From: Aidingimonas halophila
GTDB taxonomy: Bacteria > Pseudomonadota > Gammaproteobacteria > Pseudomonadales > Halomonadaceae
Reading direction: 5' to 3'
NCBI RefSeq assembly: GCF_900106955.1
Contig: NZ_FNNI01000004.1
Span: forward strand, 248,001 to 312,000
Length of the DNA: 64,000 nucleotides
Positions within the stretch are counted from its first letter, which is position 1. Each line of letters starts with the position of its first letter. This document shows positions 18,537-27,091 of the stretch, in pieces. Both the position numbers and the translations under genes were made by a program. The notes under the pieces were generated by a model, which was not told the origin of the DNA, ran no database searches, and saw only the letters and a program-made list of their open reading frames with translations.

Positions 18537-19244
18537 ATGAATGATGTTGCCAAGATCGCTCGCCGCAAACTCTCCGATGAAGTCTTCGATCGACTCTACG
18601 CCATGCTGCTCAATGGTGATTATGCGCCCGGCGATCATCTGCCGTCCGAGCGAGAGCTGATGGAAACGTTCGGTGTCGGGCGTCCGGCGATCCGGGAGGG
18701 AATGCAGGCATTGGAGCGACATGGCATGGTAACGATCCAGCACGGCCAGCGCCCCAAGGTGACGATGCCGACGGCCGATGGCTTGCTATCGCAGATCGAG
18801 TTGACGGCCATGCATATGCTCTCCAGTTCGAGTGAATCGCTGGAGCATTTCAAGGAAGCCCGTGCCTTTTTCGAGATGGGGATGGTGGGTCGTGCGGCCC
18901 GAATGGCCGACGATGAGGCCATAGCGATACTGGAAGCCCATCTGGAAACGCAGCGGCAGGCATTGAACCGGGATGCGGGTGCCTTCATCAAGGCCGATAT
19001 GAGTTTTCACACCGCGATCGCCGGGATGACCGGCAATCCCATCTTTTCGGCAGTGAGTCAGGCCATGCTCAACTGGCTGGCCAACTTCCATACCGCCATG
19101 CTGCACTGGGCGGGCAATGAACATGTCACTCTCGACGAGCATGAGCGTATCCTGGCGGCACTCCGGGAGCGTGACGAGGTCACCGCCGTCGCGGAAATGC
19201 GTGCCCATCTCGATCGGGCTCGGAGTCTTTACAGCCTGACCTGA
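18537..19244 (+). CDS. GntR-family (FadR/NanR-like) transcriptional regulator
   Basis: 235-residue regulator. The N-terminal winged helix is SDEVFDRLYAMLLNGDYAPGDHLPSERELMETFGVGRPAIREGMQALERHGMV, and the C-terminal FCD ligand-binding domain contains the metal/ligand histidines in DMSFHTAIAGMTGN and DEHERILAAL. It most resembles NanR. The ATG chosen has GAGGAAGG before it; an upstream ATG at 18492 lacks a site. Divergent from apnO-oiaX-oiaK, so it probably regulates that operon in response to apionate or an intermediate. Target and effector are inferred from position. Confidence 0.87.
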   Translation: MNDVAKIARRKLSDEVFDRLYAMLLNGDYAPGDHLPSERELMETFGVGRPAIREGMQALERHGMVTIQHGQRPKVTMPTADGLLSQIELTAMHMLSSSSESLEHFKEARAFFEMGMVGRAARMADDEAIAILEAHLETQRQALNRDAGAFIKADMSFHTAIAGMTGNPIFSAVSQAMLNWLANFHTAMLHWAGNEHVTLDEHERILAALRERDEVTAVAEMRAHLDRARSLYSLT

Positions 19245-19307
19245 GCATGACCGCTATACTCAAGCCAGCCAGCAACAATGCAAGGAACCTCCAGGGAGGG
19301 ATAATCC

Positions 19308-20429
19308 ATGCGGGTACGGCGAGTGTGGTGGCAATGTTGTCTGTGGTGGAGTCTCGCGTTGTGGCTGACAGCGTGTGCCTCACAACCTGCGCCGCCCGAC
19401 GATTACGCGGCAATTGCTCAGGAGATTCAAGCACACTATGAGGGCGACTTCGATCGATTGTCGCCGTCCAAGCAACGGCATTATGCCCAGCGACTGTATC
19501 GAATCACCGGCGATGATGCGTACCTGCCGGTCAATCGTCGCTATGTGCACCAGTTACTGGCTGATCTGACGCGCGAACTTGACGGGTTGGCACGCCCCGG
19601 TTATACAGACGATCGCGCCCGTGAGTTGCTGGCGGACTATTCACAGCGCACGGCAAAGCAGCGTGCGCGCCAGCGGATGTTCGAGCAGTGGGGCGATCTC
19701 ATCTATGCCAGGAAACTGTTGTTCTGGCTCAGTCAGGCGGACGATTACGGCCTTCTGGATTGCGTCGAGAACCGCCAACGTGCGCTGGATTATCTGGCCA
19801 GTGTCGATTTCCAGGCGTTCCTGACCGATCCGGAGGTGCTCGAGGTGTATGCCGCCCAGGTGGCGAACGCCGTCTATTACCTGCACCAACTCGGCATTGC
19901 CGATCTGCGCGCGGACGTCATCGATGCCTTTCGCACTCACTATCCGCCGCAACGTAACGACGAACTCGACCCCGCCTCCTGGCGCAACAAGCTCTACGGC
20001 ATGACCCATTTCGTCATCGCCGAGAGCCAGTATTATCAGCGCCCGGTGGAAGCGGAACGGTTCGGCTGGATTTTCGACGAGTTTCGCGACGACCTGGACC
20101 GGGTACTGACGGTCAAGGAGGATATCCTGGCCGAGGTGGGGATCAGCTTCCTGTTGACCGGACAGGCGGACGACCCGGCTTTCTCCAGAGTTCGCCAAGC
20201 GGTGGCCGAGGCATACGATCCCCGGGCACGCATGATCCCGGGTGCGAGTGGCGGTCTGGATTTCGACCGGGGTGAGCATCGCAATGTATTGGCGATCATG
20301 CTGTTCGATTGGCCGGATCGGTTGTATCCCGGGCCCGATTTTTCCGCGACGACGGAAGGTGAGCGGTGTCGGTTGGCGCCGCTGCATGCTTCTAAACCGC
20401 TCGGCACGACAGCGACAGTCATCAATTGA
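19308..20429 (+). CDS. predicted lipoprotein of unknown function
   Basis: 373-residue secreted protein. The first 23 residues form a lipoprotein signal: arginines, a tryptophan-rich hydrophobic core and the lipobox LTAC with lipidated Cys23. The mature part is rich in aromatic residues and predicted helical (for example RHYAQRLYRITGDDAYLPVN, YGMTHFVIAESQYYQRPV and FLLTGQADDP). It resembles DUF3541-type proteins, but that assignment is tentative. GGGAGGG precedes the ATG. Its 3' end overlaps the convergent nhaD stop by 8 bp. No enzyme motif was recognised. Confidence 0.75.
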   Translation: MRVRRVWWQCCLWWSLALWLTACASQPAPPDDYAAIAQEIQAHYEGDFDRLSPSKQRHYAQRLYRITGDDAYLPVNRRYVHQLLADLTRELDGLARPGYTDDRARELLADYSQRTAKQRARQRMFEQWGDLIYARKLLFWLSQADDYGLLDCVENRQRALDYLASVDFQAFLTDPEVLEVYAAQVANAVYYLHQLGIADLRADVIDAFRTHYPPQRNDELDPASWRNKLYGMTHFVIAESQYYQRPVEAERFGWIFDEFRDDLDRVLTVKEDILAEVGISFLLTGQADDPAFSRVRQAVAEAYDPRARMIPGASGGLDFDRGEHRNVLAIMLFDWPDRLYPGPDFSATTEGERCRLAPLHASKPLGTTATVIN

Positions 20430-21864
20430 ACTGAGTGAAACTCTCCGCATTGAGCAAGAGATGGACGGCGATACTGGCGGCATAGCCCAGTAGAATGATG
20501 GGGGACCACTTCAGGTGACCCATGAACGTATAGGAACCACGGGCCTGCCCCATGAGCGCCACGCCGGCAGCGGAGCCGATCGACAGCAGGCTGCCGCCCA
20601 CGCCGGCAGTCAGCGTGATCAACAGCCAATGCCCGTGAGACATGTCCGGTTCCATGGTCAGCACGGCGAACATCACGGGGATATTGTCGATGACGGCCGA
20701 CATGATGCCCAGTGCGACGTTGGCCCAGGTGGCGTCCCACTGGCTATAAAGGACTTCCGAGAGCGTGGCCAGATACCCCATGAATCCCAGTCCTCCGACA
20801 CACATCACGACACCGTAGAAGAACAGCAGCGTGTCCCACTCGGCACGGGCGATGCGGTTGAAAACATCGAAGGGCACGATGCTGCCCAGCCGCTCCAGCG
20901 CTTGCCGGTCACCGCGGCGTAGCGCGACGTTGCGGCGGTGATCGAGGGAGCGACGCAGGTAGTAACCAAAGAACTGCAGGTAGCCCAAACCGGTCATCAT
21001 GCCCAGCACTGGCGGTAAATGCAGCAGGGTATGGCACGCCACGGCGGTGGCAATGGTCAGCAGGAACAAGACAATGATACGTCTGGCACCGCGTTTCATC
21101 GCGATATGCTCTCGTCCGGCATGGGGACGATGCGCCTTGACGAAAAAGCTCATGACGATGGCGGGGACCAGGTAATTCACCAGGGCGGGCACCAGTAATT
21201 CCAGAAATTCGGTGAAATGGATCATGCCCGCCTGCCATACCATCAGCGTAGTGATATCGCCGAAAGGGCTGAAGGCTCCCCCGGCGTTGGCTGCCACGAC
21301 GATGTTGACACAGGACAGGTTGATGAATCGGTGATCGCCTTCAGCTACCTTGGTGACGACAGCACACATCAATAAGGCCGTCGTCAGGTTGTCGGCGATC
21401 GGTGAGATGATGAAAGCCAGTGTGCCGGTGATCCAGAACAGGCTGCGATAATTGAAACCGCGTTCCAGCAGCCATCCGCGCAATGCGTCGAATACCCGTC
21501 GTTCTTCCATGGCGTTGATATAAGTCATCGCCACCAGCAGAAACAGCATCAATTCCGTGAATTCCAGGAGTGTTTCACGGAACGCGTGCTCTGCCGCGTC
21601 CGGGATACCGGCGTCGACATATACCCAGCCGATCAACCCCCAAATGATGCCTGCCGCTACCAGCACGGGTTTGGATTTGCGCATCTGCAGTTTCTCTTCA
21701 CTCATGACCAGCAGATACGCGAGGATGAAAATGCCCAGAGCGAGAAGTCCGACATCGGAGCGTGTCAGGTCGAGTTCACCTGTTGCCGCTGAAACAGAAG
21801 GGCTGAAGAGCAAGGAGAGAAACAGTAATACGGAGAGCGGGCAAGCGCGTGCTTTGATTATCAT
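20422..21864 (-). CDS. nhaD: Na+/H+ antiporter, NhaD type
   Basis: 480-residue antiporter of the ion transporter superfamily with an N-terminal signal-like segment and about 12 further membrane spans. Diagnostic sequences are SPIADNLTTALLMCAVV and VNIVVAANAGGAFSPFGDITTLMVW in the first half, with the mirrored AVIDNIPVMFAVLTM and SIGSAAGVALMGQARGSYTFMGHLKW in the second. NhaD exports Na+ or Li+ in exchange for H+ at alkaline pH and is typical of halophilic gammaproteobacteria. The gene is monocistronic. The 137 bp before the start has no element I recognise. Confidence 0.92.
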   Translation of the reverse strand: MIIKARACPLSVLLFLSLLFSPSVSAATGELDLTRSDVGLLALGIFILAYLLVMSEEKLQMRKSKPVLVAAGIIWGLIGWVYVDAGIPDAAEHAFRETLLEFTELMLFLLVAMTYINAMEERRVFDALRGWLLERGFNYRSLFWITGTLAFIISPIADNLTTALLMCAVVTKVAEGDHRFINLSCVNIVVAANAGGAFSPFGDITTLMVWQAGMIHFTEFLELLVPALVNYLVPAIVMSFFVKAHRPHAGREHIAMKRGARRIIVLFLLTIATAVACHTLLHLPPVLGMMTGLGYLQFFGYYLRRSLDHRRNVALRRGDRQALERLGSIVPFDVFNRIARAEWDTLLFFYGVVMCVGGLGFMGYLATLSEVLYSQWDATWANVALGIMSAVIDNIPVMFAVLTMEPDMSHGHWLLITLTAGVGGSLLSIGSAAGVALMGQARGSYTFMGHLKWSPIILLGYAASIAVHLLLNAESFTQFN

Positions 21865-22001
21865 GGAGGATATCGAGACTGAGTATGTTAGTTTGGGTTA
21901 TGCGGTGAATTCGTCCGGTAATGCTACCATGGCAACCGGCTTCATGAGCCCACGTTGATGTAATCGGATGCGGTCATTTCCTCGAGGTAAAAGAGCGGCG
22001 C

Positions 22002-22715
22002 ATGTTTCTCGATGATTTCCACACGGTCAGGGATGGCCGGATATGCATAACGGCTGAACAGGCCAGCCATTTCGCCAAGTCTGTAGCCGGTGACTATAAT
22101 CCCATCCATAACAGTGATGCACGGCGTTTTTGTGTGCCCGGCGACCTGTTGTTTGCCCTGGTGCTCGAGCACTACGGGTTGTCGCAACACATGTCGTTCT
22201 ATTTTCGCAGCATGGTGGGTGATGATGTGCCTCTGGTCTTCCAGGAGTCTTCCGAGGGGGCGATCGTCGTCGCCGATGAGAGCGGTAAACGCTATCTCGA
22301 AGTCGAGCGAAGCGGTGAGACGACACATGATTCAGCCGTCGTGGAAGCCTTTACCCGTCGCTATGTCTCATTCTCCGGCAAGAACTTTCCCCATTACCTG
22401 AAGCCATTGATGGAAGCCGAAGGGGTCATGTTCAATCCCCAGCGTCCGCTGGTGATCTACGACAGCATGGGCTTTTCGCTGGAACGTCTCGATGTCACCG
22501 ATCCCGGCCTTGAATTGACGAACTCGTCATTGACGGTCAATGGCAAGCGGGGTGATACCTTGTTGGAGTTCCGCATGACCGCGGCAGGTGTGCCTATCGG
22601 CCATGGCTCCAAGAAGCTGGTGGTAAGCGGATTGCGCCCCTACGATGCGGCGTCCATGGACGAGATCGTCGATGAGTTCTATCGCCTGAAGGCGGCCTAC
22701 GAAGCGACAGCTTGA
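22002..22715 (+). CDS. DUF3581 family protein, hot-dog-like
   Basis: 237-residue protein of the DUF3581 family found in many gammaproteobacteria. The segment ITAEQASHFAKSVAGDYNPIHNSDARRFCVPGDLLFALVLEHYGL resembles the MaoC/FabZ hydratase signature (D-x-N-P-I-H), so a hot-dog fold binding acyl thioesters is possible. The second half has GKNFPHYLKPLMEAEGVMFNPQRPLVIYDSMGFSL, which is conserved in the family but unexplained. It overlaps the convergent acyltransferase gene by 19 bp. Function unknown. Confidence 0.82.
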   Translation: MFLDDFHTVRDGRICITAEQASHFAKSVAGDYNPIHNSDARRFCVPGDLLFALVLEHYGLSQHMSFYFRSMVGDDVPLVFQESSEGAIVVADESGKRYLEVERSGETTHDSAVVEAFTRRYVSFSGKNFPHYLKPLMEAEGVMFNPQRPLVIYDSMGFSLERLDVTDPGLELTNSSLTVNGKRGDTLLEFRMTAAGVPIGHGSKKLVVSGLRPYDAASMDEIVDEFYRLKAAYEATA

Positions 22716-23746
22716 GAGGATCTGCCGGCGTTGGTACCGATCCGGAGCCGGCGACCCATGACCAACCCGCCCAGTGGATGCCTGTTGGCCAAGGCGCTAA
22801 GGCCGAGCGAACACAGGAACCCGGCGATACCCAGGAGCAGGGTATAGCCGATCACTCCGAAACCCAATTTCTGACTGACGACCTCGAAGATACCAAAGAA
22901 CAGCGGATGCGCCAGATAGATGCCGAATGAGTATCGGTTGATCAGTCGGACGAAGGCGGGAGCTCCTCGTCCCTTGAACAGCCGCATCATCACGCCGATG
23001 AACAGCAGGAATAGAGGCATGACCCAGACTTCCTTCGAGGAGAGTTCGATATCGGTAACAAGGATTACGCCGATCATCACCAGGAAGGCAACGGTCAGCA
23101 ACGCGGCTTGTCCTCGCAGGCCCAGCCCACTATCCAGCCGGTCGTAGTAGTATTGCCGGGCAATACGAATGGCGAAAAAGAAGATATATAACCAGCCAAT
23201 GGGGATCACCCAGAGCAGGTACCCCGGCAATGTAATATCCAGCGCCGTGGCACTTCCCCAATACAGCATGCTTATCAGCGTGCCGATCGCCACGCCGACG
23301 GTGGCGTTGAAATAGCGCCCCAGGTCATAGCGGACATAGCACCAGTAGAACGCGTAGAACTGGATGGCGATCAGCAGGAAATAGCCGTGCCAATCACAGT
23401 AGATCAGATAATTGACGAGTAGTTGACCATAGCCTGGATCCAGAGGATGGCCTTCGGCGAGAAAGTACTGGGAGCCCGAATAGATAATCGCGTAAGTGAC
23501 ATAGGGAATCAGCAGGTACTTGACCCGCTGGCTGAGAAAGCCTGCAGGAATGGTTTTACCGTAGCGTATCGTGAACAGGAAAATGGAAATGAAGATGAAC
23601 GTCGGCGTCCCCAGTACGGTGAATAGCCGGGACAGGTCGAGATAGACGTTATCGGCATACTGGTTGACCCGATCGAGCAGGTGGTAGAGGAATACGGCTA
23701 TGCAGCCATAGAATCGCAGCCAATAGATTTCGAAGATTTGTTTCAT
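22697..23746 (-). CDS. membrane acyltransferase (acyltransferase 3 family)
   Basis: 349-residue integral membrane protein with about ten membrane spans. It begins with the family pattern MKQIFEIYWLRFYGCIAVFLYHL, in which the histidine after the first span is the conserved catalytic candidate. The C-terminal RYSFGIYLAHPLFFGIFEVV is also typical. Such proteins O-acetylate or succinylate surface polysaccharides or lipids. The ATG at residue 8 of the longest frame is chosen because AGGTGG precedes it. No polysaccharide genes are adjacent, so the substrate is unknown. Confidence 0.82.
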   Translation of the reverse strand: MKQIFEIYWLRFYGCIAVFLYHLLDRVNQYADNVYLDLSRLFTVLGTPTFIFISIFLFTIRYGKTIPAGFLSQRVKYLLIPYVTYAIIYSGSQYFLAEGHPLDPGYGQLLVNYLIYCDWHGYFLLIAIQFYAFYWCYVRYDLGRYFNATVGVAIGTLISMLYWGSATALDITLPGYLLWVIPIGWLYIFFFAIRIARQYYYDRLDSGLGLRGQAALLTVAFLVMIGVILVTDIELSSKEVWVMPLFLLFIGVMMRLFKGRGAPAFVRLINRYSFGIYLAHPLFFGIFEVVSQKLGFGVIGYTLLLGIAGFLCSLGLSALANRHPLGGLVMGRRLRIGTNAGRSSQAVAS

Positions 23747-23953
23747 GCCACCTGGGCGCCTTTCCATTGTTTCATTGAGGTGTGCTCCAGCGCATCGGGT
23801 TCAGGATCACGGCTTGCCTCAGCGGCCATTGGGACAAGGATACCGGCAAAAGGTTCTCGGGTGTATCGAATCCCAGTGATGTGCTGAACCTGACGAGTGA
23901 CGACGTGTCACACACCAGCAATGGATAGCATTCATCGATGACAGGACAGTGAT

Positions 23954-24928
23954 ATGCATATACGCCGTTCTCTTGTCGGCTGGGCCTCGCTATGCCTGGC
24001 GCTCGTCATTCCCCATAGCTGGGCGGGTCAGGTCATGCACCATACCTTCGAATCCGAGGTGCTCGACAGGAAGTATCCCTACAACCTTTATCTGCCCGAT
24101 GGCTACGCGACATCCGACCAGTCGTATCCCGTCATCTATCTGCTGCACGGTTCGTTCGGCAGCGAATATGACTGGGCCTCACGCGGTGGCTTGCGCAAGA
24201 CGATGGATCGCCTGATCGCAGAGGACGCCATTCCTCCAGCCATCGTTGTCATGCCCGGCAGTCAGAGCTGGTGGGTCGACGGTTACAATGAGCAGGGCGA
24301 GACCGCGTTCATCGAGGACCTTATCCCCCATGTCGACCAGACCTGGCGGACCATCGCTCGTCGCGAAGGACGCTTGATTGGTGGACTATCGGCGGGTGGC
24401 TACGGCACCGTGAATTTCATCTTCCAGTACCCGCAGTTATTCGGTGCGGCGGCGGCGCTGAGCCCGGCGGCCTATTCACCTCAACCTCCGGCCAACTCCT
24501 CCGGACGTCGGCATCCCGCTTTCCTGGGACCGGATGGTACGTATGATGAAGCCATGTGGCGGCGTCTCAACTATGAGCAGTACCTGGAGGGGTATAAAGC
24601 ACAGGACCAGGTGGTGCCACTCTATATCAGTACGGGCGACCAGGATGTCTTCGATATCGCCAGCCATGCCGCGACATTGTACCAACGTCTGCATGACTAC
24701 CAGCCCGAGCAAGTGAAGTACCGGGTTGTGCCCGGGGGGCATCAATGGCGAGTCTGGCGCAGTGAACTGCCGGTGGCGCTGGAGTACATGTTCGACCATC
24801 TCGATACGACACCGGTCATTCAGGAGGGGGAGGCGTCATCATTAGGCGCTGTTATCGACGTCTTGCCTGTCAGCAACCAGTGGCGGAACGTTGCCAATGG
24901 CGGGAAATTCTCTTTCTCCGGCGGATAG
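23954..24928 (+). CDS. secreted esterase (alpha/beta hydrolase)
   Basis: 324-residue exported hydrolase of the esterase D/antigen 85-like family. A signal peptide covers residues 1-24 (ending HSWA). The oxyanion/N-terminal motif is YPVIYLLHGSFG, the nucleophile serine is in RLIGGLSAGGYGTVN, the acid residue in YISTGDQDVFDI and the histidine in VVPGGHQWRVWR. It probably cleaves short-chain acyl or siderophore-like esters in the periplasm. The last 109 bp run antisense to the 3' end of the lysR gene. The segment after the catalytic domain has no family counterpart that I recognise. Confidence 0.83.
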   Translation: MHIRRSLVGWASLCLALVIPHSWAGQVMHHTFESEVLDRKYPYNLYLPDGYATSDQSYPVIYLLHGSFGSEYDWASRGGLRKTMDRLIAEDAIPPAIVVMPGSQSWWVDGYNEQGETAFIEDLIPHVDQTWRTIARREGRLIGGLSAGGYGTVNFIFQYPQLFGAAAALSPAAYSPQPPANSSGRRHPAFLGPDGTYDEAMWRRLNYEQYLEGYKAQDQVVPLYISTGDQDVFDIASHAATLYQRLHDYQPEQVKYRVVPGGHQWRVWRSELPVALEYMFDHLDTTPVIQEGEASSLGAVIDVLPVSNQWRNVANGGKFSFSGG

Positions 24929-25746
24929 AGGAGATAATAACGACGGTGGCTGTTCAGGCCGGCATCCAGAGGAATGACCAGACGCCCATCTGCCAGTTCT
25001 TCCTCGACCAGACAGCGAGCCACCAGTGCGATGCCGATGCCGGACACAGCGGCCTGGATCATATGGGTGGAGAATTCGAAATGCGGTCCGAGTCGCATAT
25101 ACCCCAGTGGCAGTCCTTGTGCCGTGAACCATTGATGCCAGGCTTCGGAACGCACGGCGATCTGCAGCAACAAGTGGTCGATGACATCGCCCGGTTGCCG
25201 GATAGGGTATCGTGCCAGTCTGTCGGGACTGGCGACCAGGACCATCTCTTCATCGATCAGGGGATGGGCGATCAGCCCGGGCCAGGGGTCGACACCGACG
25301 TTGATGGCGGCATCCATGCCCGACTCGGTGATGTCGTATTCACCGATGCGGGTATGCAAATGGATCATGACACCCGGATGTTGATGGTAGAAATCCTCCA
25401 GACCGGGCATCAGCCAGCGAGCACCAAAGGTTGGCAGGGTGGCCAGGTTCAAGGAACTCACCCCTTTGCGGAAGGCGCCGACACGGGCGCTGGCACCGCT
25501 GATCCGGGCCAGCGCCGGGGCAATATCCTGAGCGTACATCGCCCCCACTTCCGTCAACCGGATATGTCGGCCGTCCCGCGTAAACAGTTCGACATCGAGT
25601 AACTGCTCGAGCGCCTGGATCTGACGGCTGACGGCACTCTGCGTCAGGCTGAGTTCGTCGGCGGCTCGGGTGAAACTGCGATGACGAGCGGCCGCATCGA
25701 ACGCCAACAGCATCGACGTGGAAGGCGCGAGTCGATGAATGTTCAT
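24820..25746 (-). CDS. LysR-family transcriptional regulator (GcvA-like)
   Basis: 308-residue LysR regulator. The winged helix (residues about 8-65) reads MLLAFDAAARHRSFTRAADELSLTQSAVSRQIQALEQLL. The effector domain starts near residue 95 and contains ATLPTFGARWLMPGL, typical of GcvA-like members. It is divergent from the FMN-dependent dehydrogenase gene, 97 bp apart, and is its likely regulator. The gene's 3' 109 bp overlap the esterase gene on the opposite strand. Confidence 0.88.
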   Translation of the reverse strand: MNIHRLAPSTSMLLAFDAAARHRSFTRAADELSLTQSAVSRQIQALEQLLDVELFTRDGRHIRLTEVGAMYAQDIAPALARISGASARVGAFRKGVSSLNLATLPTFGARWLMPGLEDFYHQHPGVMIHLHTRIGEYDITESGMDAAINVGVDPWPGLIAHPLIDEEMVLVASPDRLARYPIRQPGDVIDHLLLQIAVRSEAWHQWFTAQGLPLGYMRLGPHFEFSTHMIQAAVSGIGIALVARCLVEEELADGRLVIPLDAGLNSHRRYYLLYPPEKENFPPLATFRHWLLTGKTSITAPNDDASPS

Positions 25747-25843
25747 TCATAAACCTCATGCAAAGGCCAAGTAATTGTCGGTTGTTGCCGGGCTGTTTCG
25801 CCGTCAGACTTCCTTAACATCATTCAACGAACAGAGGAAGAGG

Positions 25844-27082
25844 ATGATGTCATCCGAGACATCCACGTTGACAAAGACAGCGACATCACCGGTTCCCCGT
25901 CCATCCTGGCTGGCCTCACGACGCCTGAAACGCGTTTTCTGTCTGGACGATTTCGAGCCGGCAGCCAAGCGTTTCTTGCCCCGGCCGATTTTTGGCTATG
26001 TGTCCGGCGCCGCCGAAACCAATGTGTCGTACCGTGACAATCGGGCCGTGTTCGATGAATACGGATTCATGCACCGGGTGCTGCGTAATGTCAGTGAGCG
26101 TGAACAGTCGATCTCTCTTCTGGGGCGTCGCTATGCGGCCCCGTTCGGTATTGCGCCGATGGGTATCTCGTCATTGACGGGCTACCGAGGCGATCTGGCT
26201 CAGGCCCAGGCGGCCGAGCGGGCCGGCATCCCCATGATTCTGAGCGCCTCGTCCCTGATCCGGCTGGAAGAGGTGGTGGAAGCGGCTCCACATACCTGGT
26301 TTCAGGCCTATCTCCCCGCTGAGTCGGAACGCATTGCCGCGCTTGTCGATCGCGTCGCCCGGGCGGGTGTCGAAACCCTGGTAGTGACGGTCGATTCGGC
26401 CGTCGTCCCCAACCGGGAAAACAATCTTCGTAACGGGTTCAAGACGCCGCTCAGTCCGGATCTCAAGTTACTCTGGGACGGCCTGACCCACCCATCCTGG
26501 AGCATGGGCACGTTCGTTCGCACCCTGGTACGTCACGGAATGCCTCATTTCGAGAATAATGCGGCCGAGCGTGGTGCGGCTATCGTGTCGCGCCACGTGG
26601 CCCGCGACTTCTCCGGCCGCGAGCACCTGGACTGGGGGGAGTTACGGCGTATTCGCCGTCAGTGGCAAGGGCGCCTGATCATCAAGGGCGTATTGCATCC
26701 CGATGATGTTGCCACGGCACGCGATCATGGGGCGGATGGTGTCATACTCTCCAACCATGGCGGTCGACAACTCGATGGCGCCATCTCGCCGATGCGGGTC
26801 CTGCCGCAAGCGGTGGACACCGCCGGTGACATGGCCGTGATGATCGACAGCGGTTTTCGGCGCGGTACCGATGTCATCAAGGCATTGGCCTTGGGGGCGC
26901 AGTGTGCGTTCGTCGGTCGCCCTTTCAATTACGCGGCGGCGATTGGAGGGGAAGCCGGCGTCGATTACGCCATTCGCATGCTGATGTCGGAAATCCGTGC
27001 CGATATGGGCATGCTGGGCATAACCCGTCTGGAGGAACTCGAGCCGTCGATGCTGGTGACGTCACGGATGCATCGCGCTTGA
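25844..27082 (+). CDS. FMN-dependent alpha-hydroxyacid dehydrogenase (L-lactate dehydrogenase type)
   Basis: 412-residue flavoenzyme of the LldD/mandelate dehydrogenase/glycolate oxidase family. FMN-site and catalytic motifs are visible: PFGIAPMGISSLTGYRGDL, TWFQAYLP, VTVDSAVVPNRENNLRNGF, IIKGVLHPDDVATARDHGADGVILSNHGGRQLDGA (catalytic histidine and arginine) and IDSGFRRGTDVIKALALGA. The start is an ATG after GAGGAAGAGG; a TTG-initiated longer frame covers the promoter. About 50 residues precede the usual N-terminus. The likely substrate is L-lactate or a related 2-hydroxyacid. Confidence 0.87.
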   Translation: MMSSETSTLTKTATSPVPRPSWLASRRLKRVFCLDDFEPAAKRFLPRPIFGYVSGAAETNVSYRDNRAVFDEYGFMHRVLRNVSEREQSISLLGRRYAAPFGIAPMGISSLTGYRGDLAQAQAAERAGIPMILSASSLIRLEEVVEAAPHTWFQAYLPAESERIAALVDRVARAGVETLVVTVDSAVVPNRENNLRNGFKTPLSPDLKLLWDGLTHPSWSMGTFVRTLVRHGMPHFENNAAERGAAIVSRHVARDFSGREHLDWGELRRIRRQWQGRLIIKGVLHPDDVATARDHGADGVILSNHGGRQLDGAISPMRVLPQAVDTAGDMAVMIDSGFRRGTDVIKALALGAQCAFVGRPFNYAAAIGGEAGVDYAIRMLMSEIRADMGMLGITRLEELEPSMLVTSRMHRA

Positions 27083-27091
27083 GCCCTTCGT

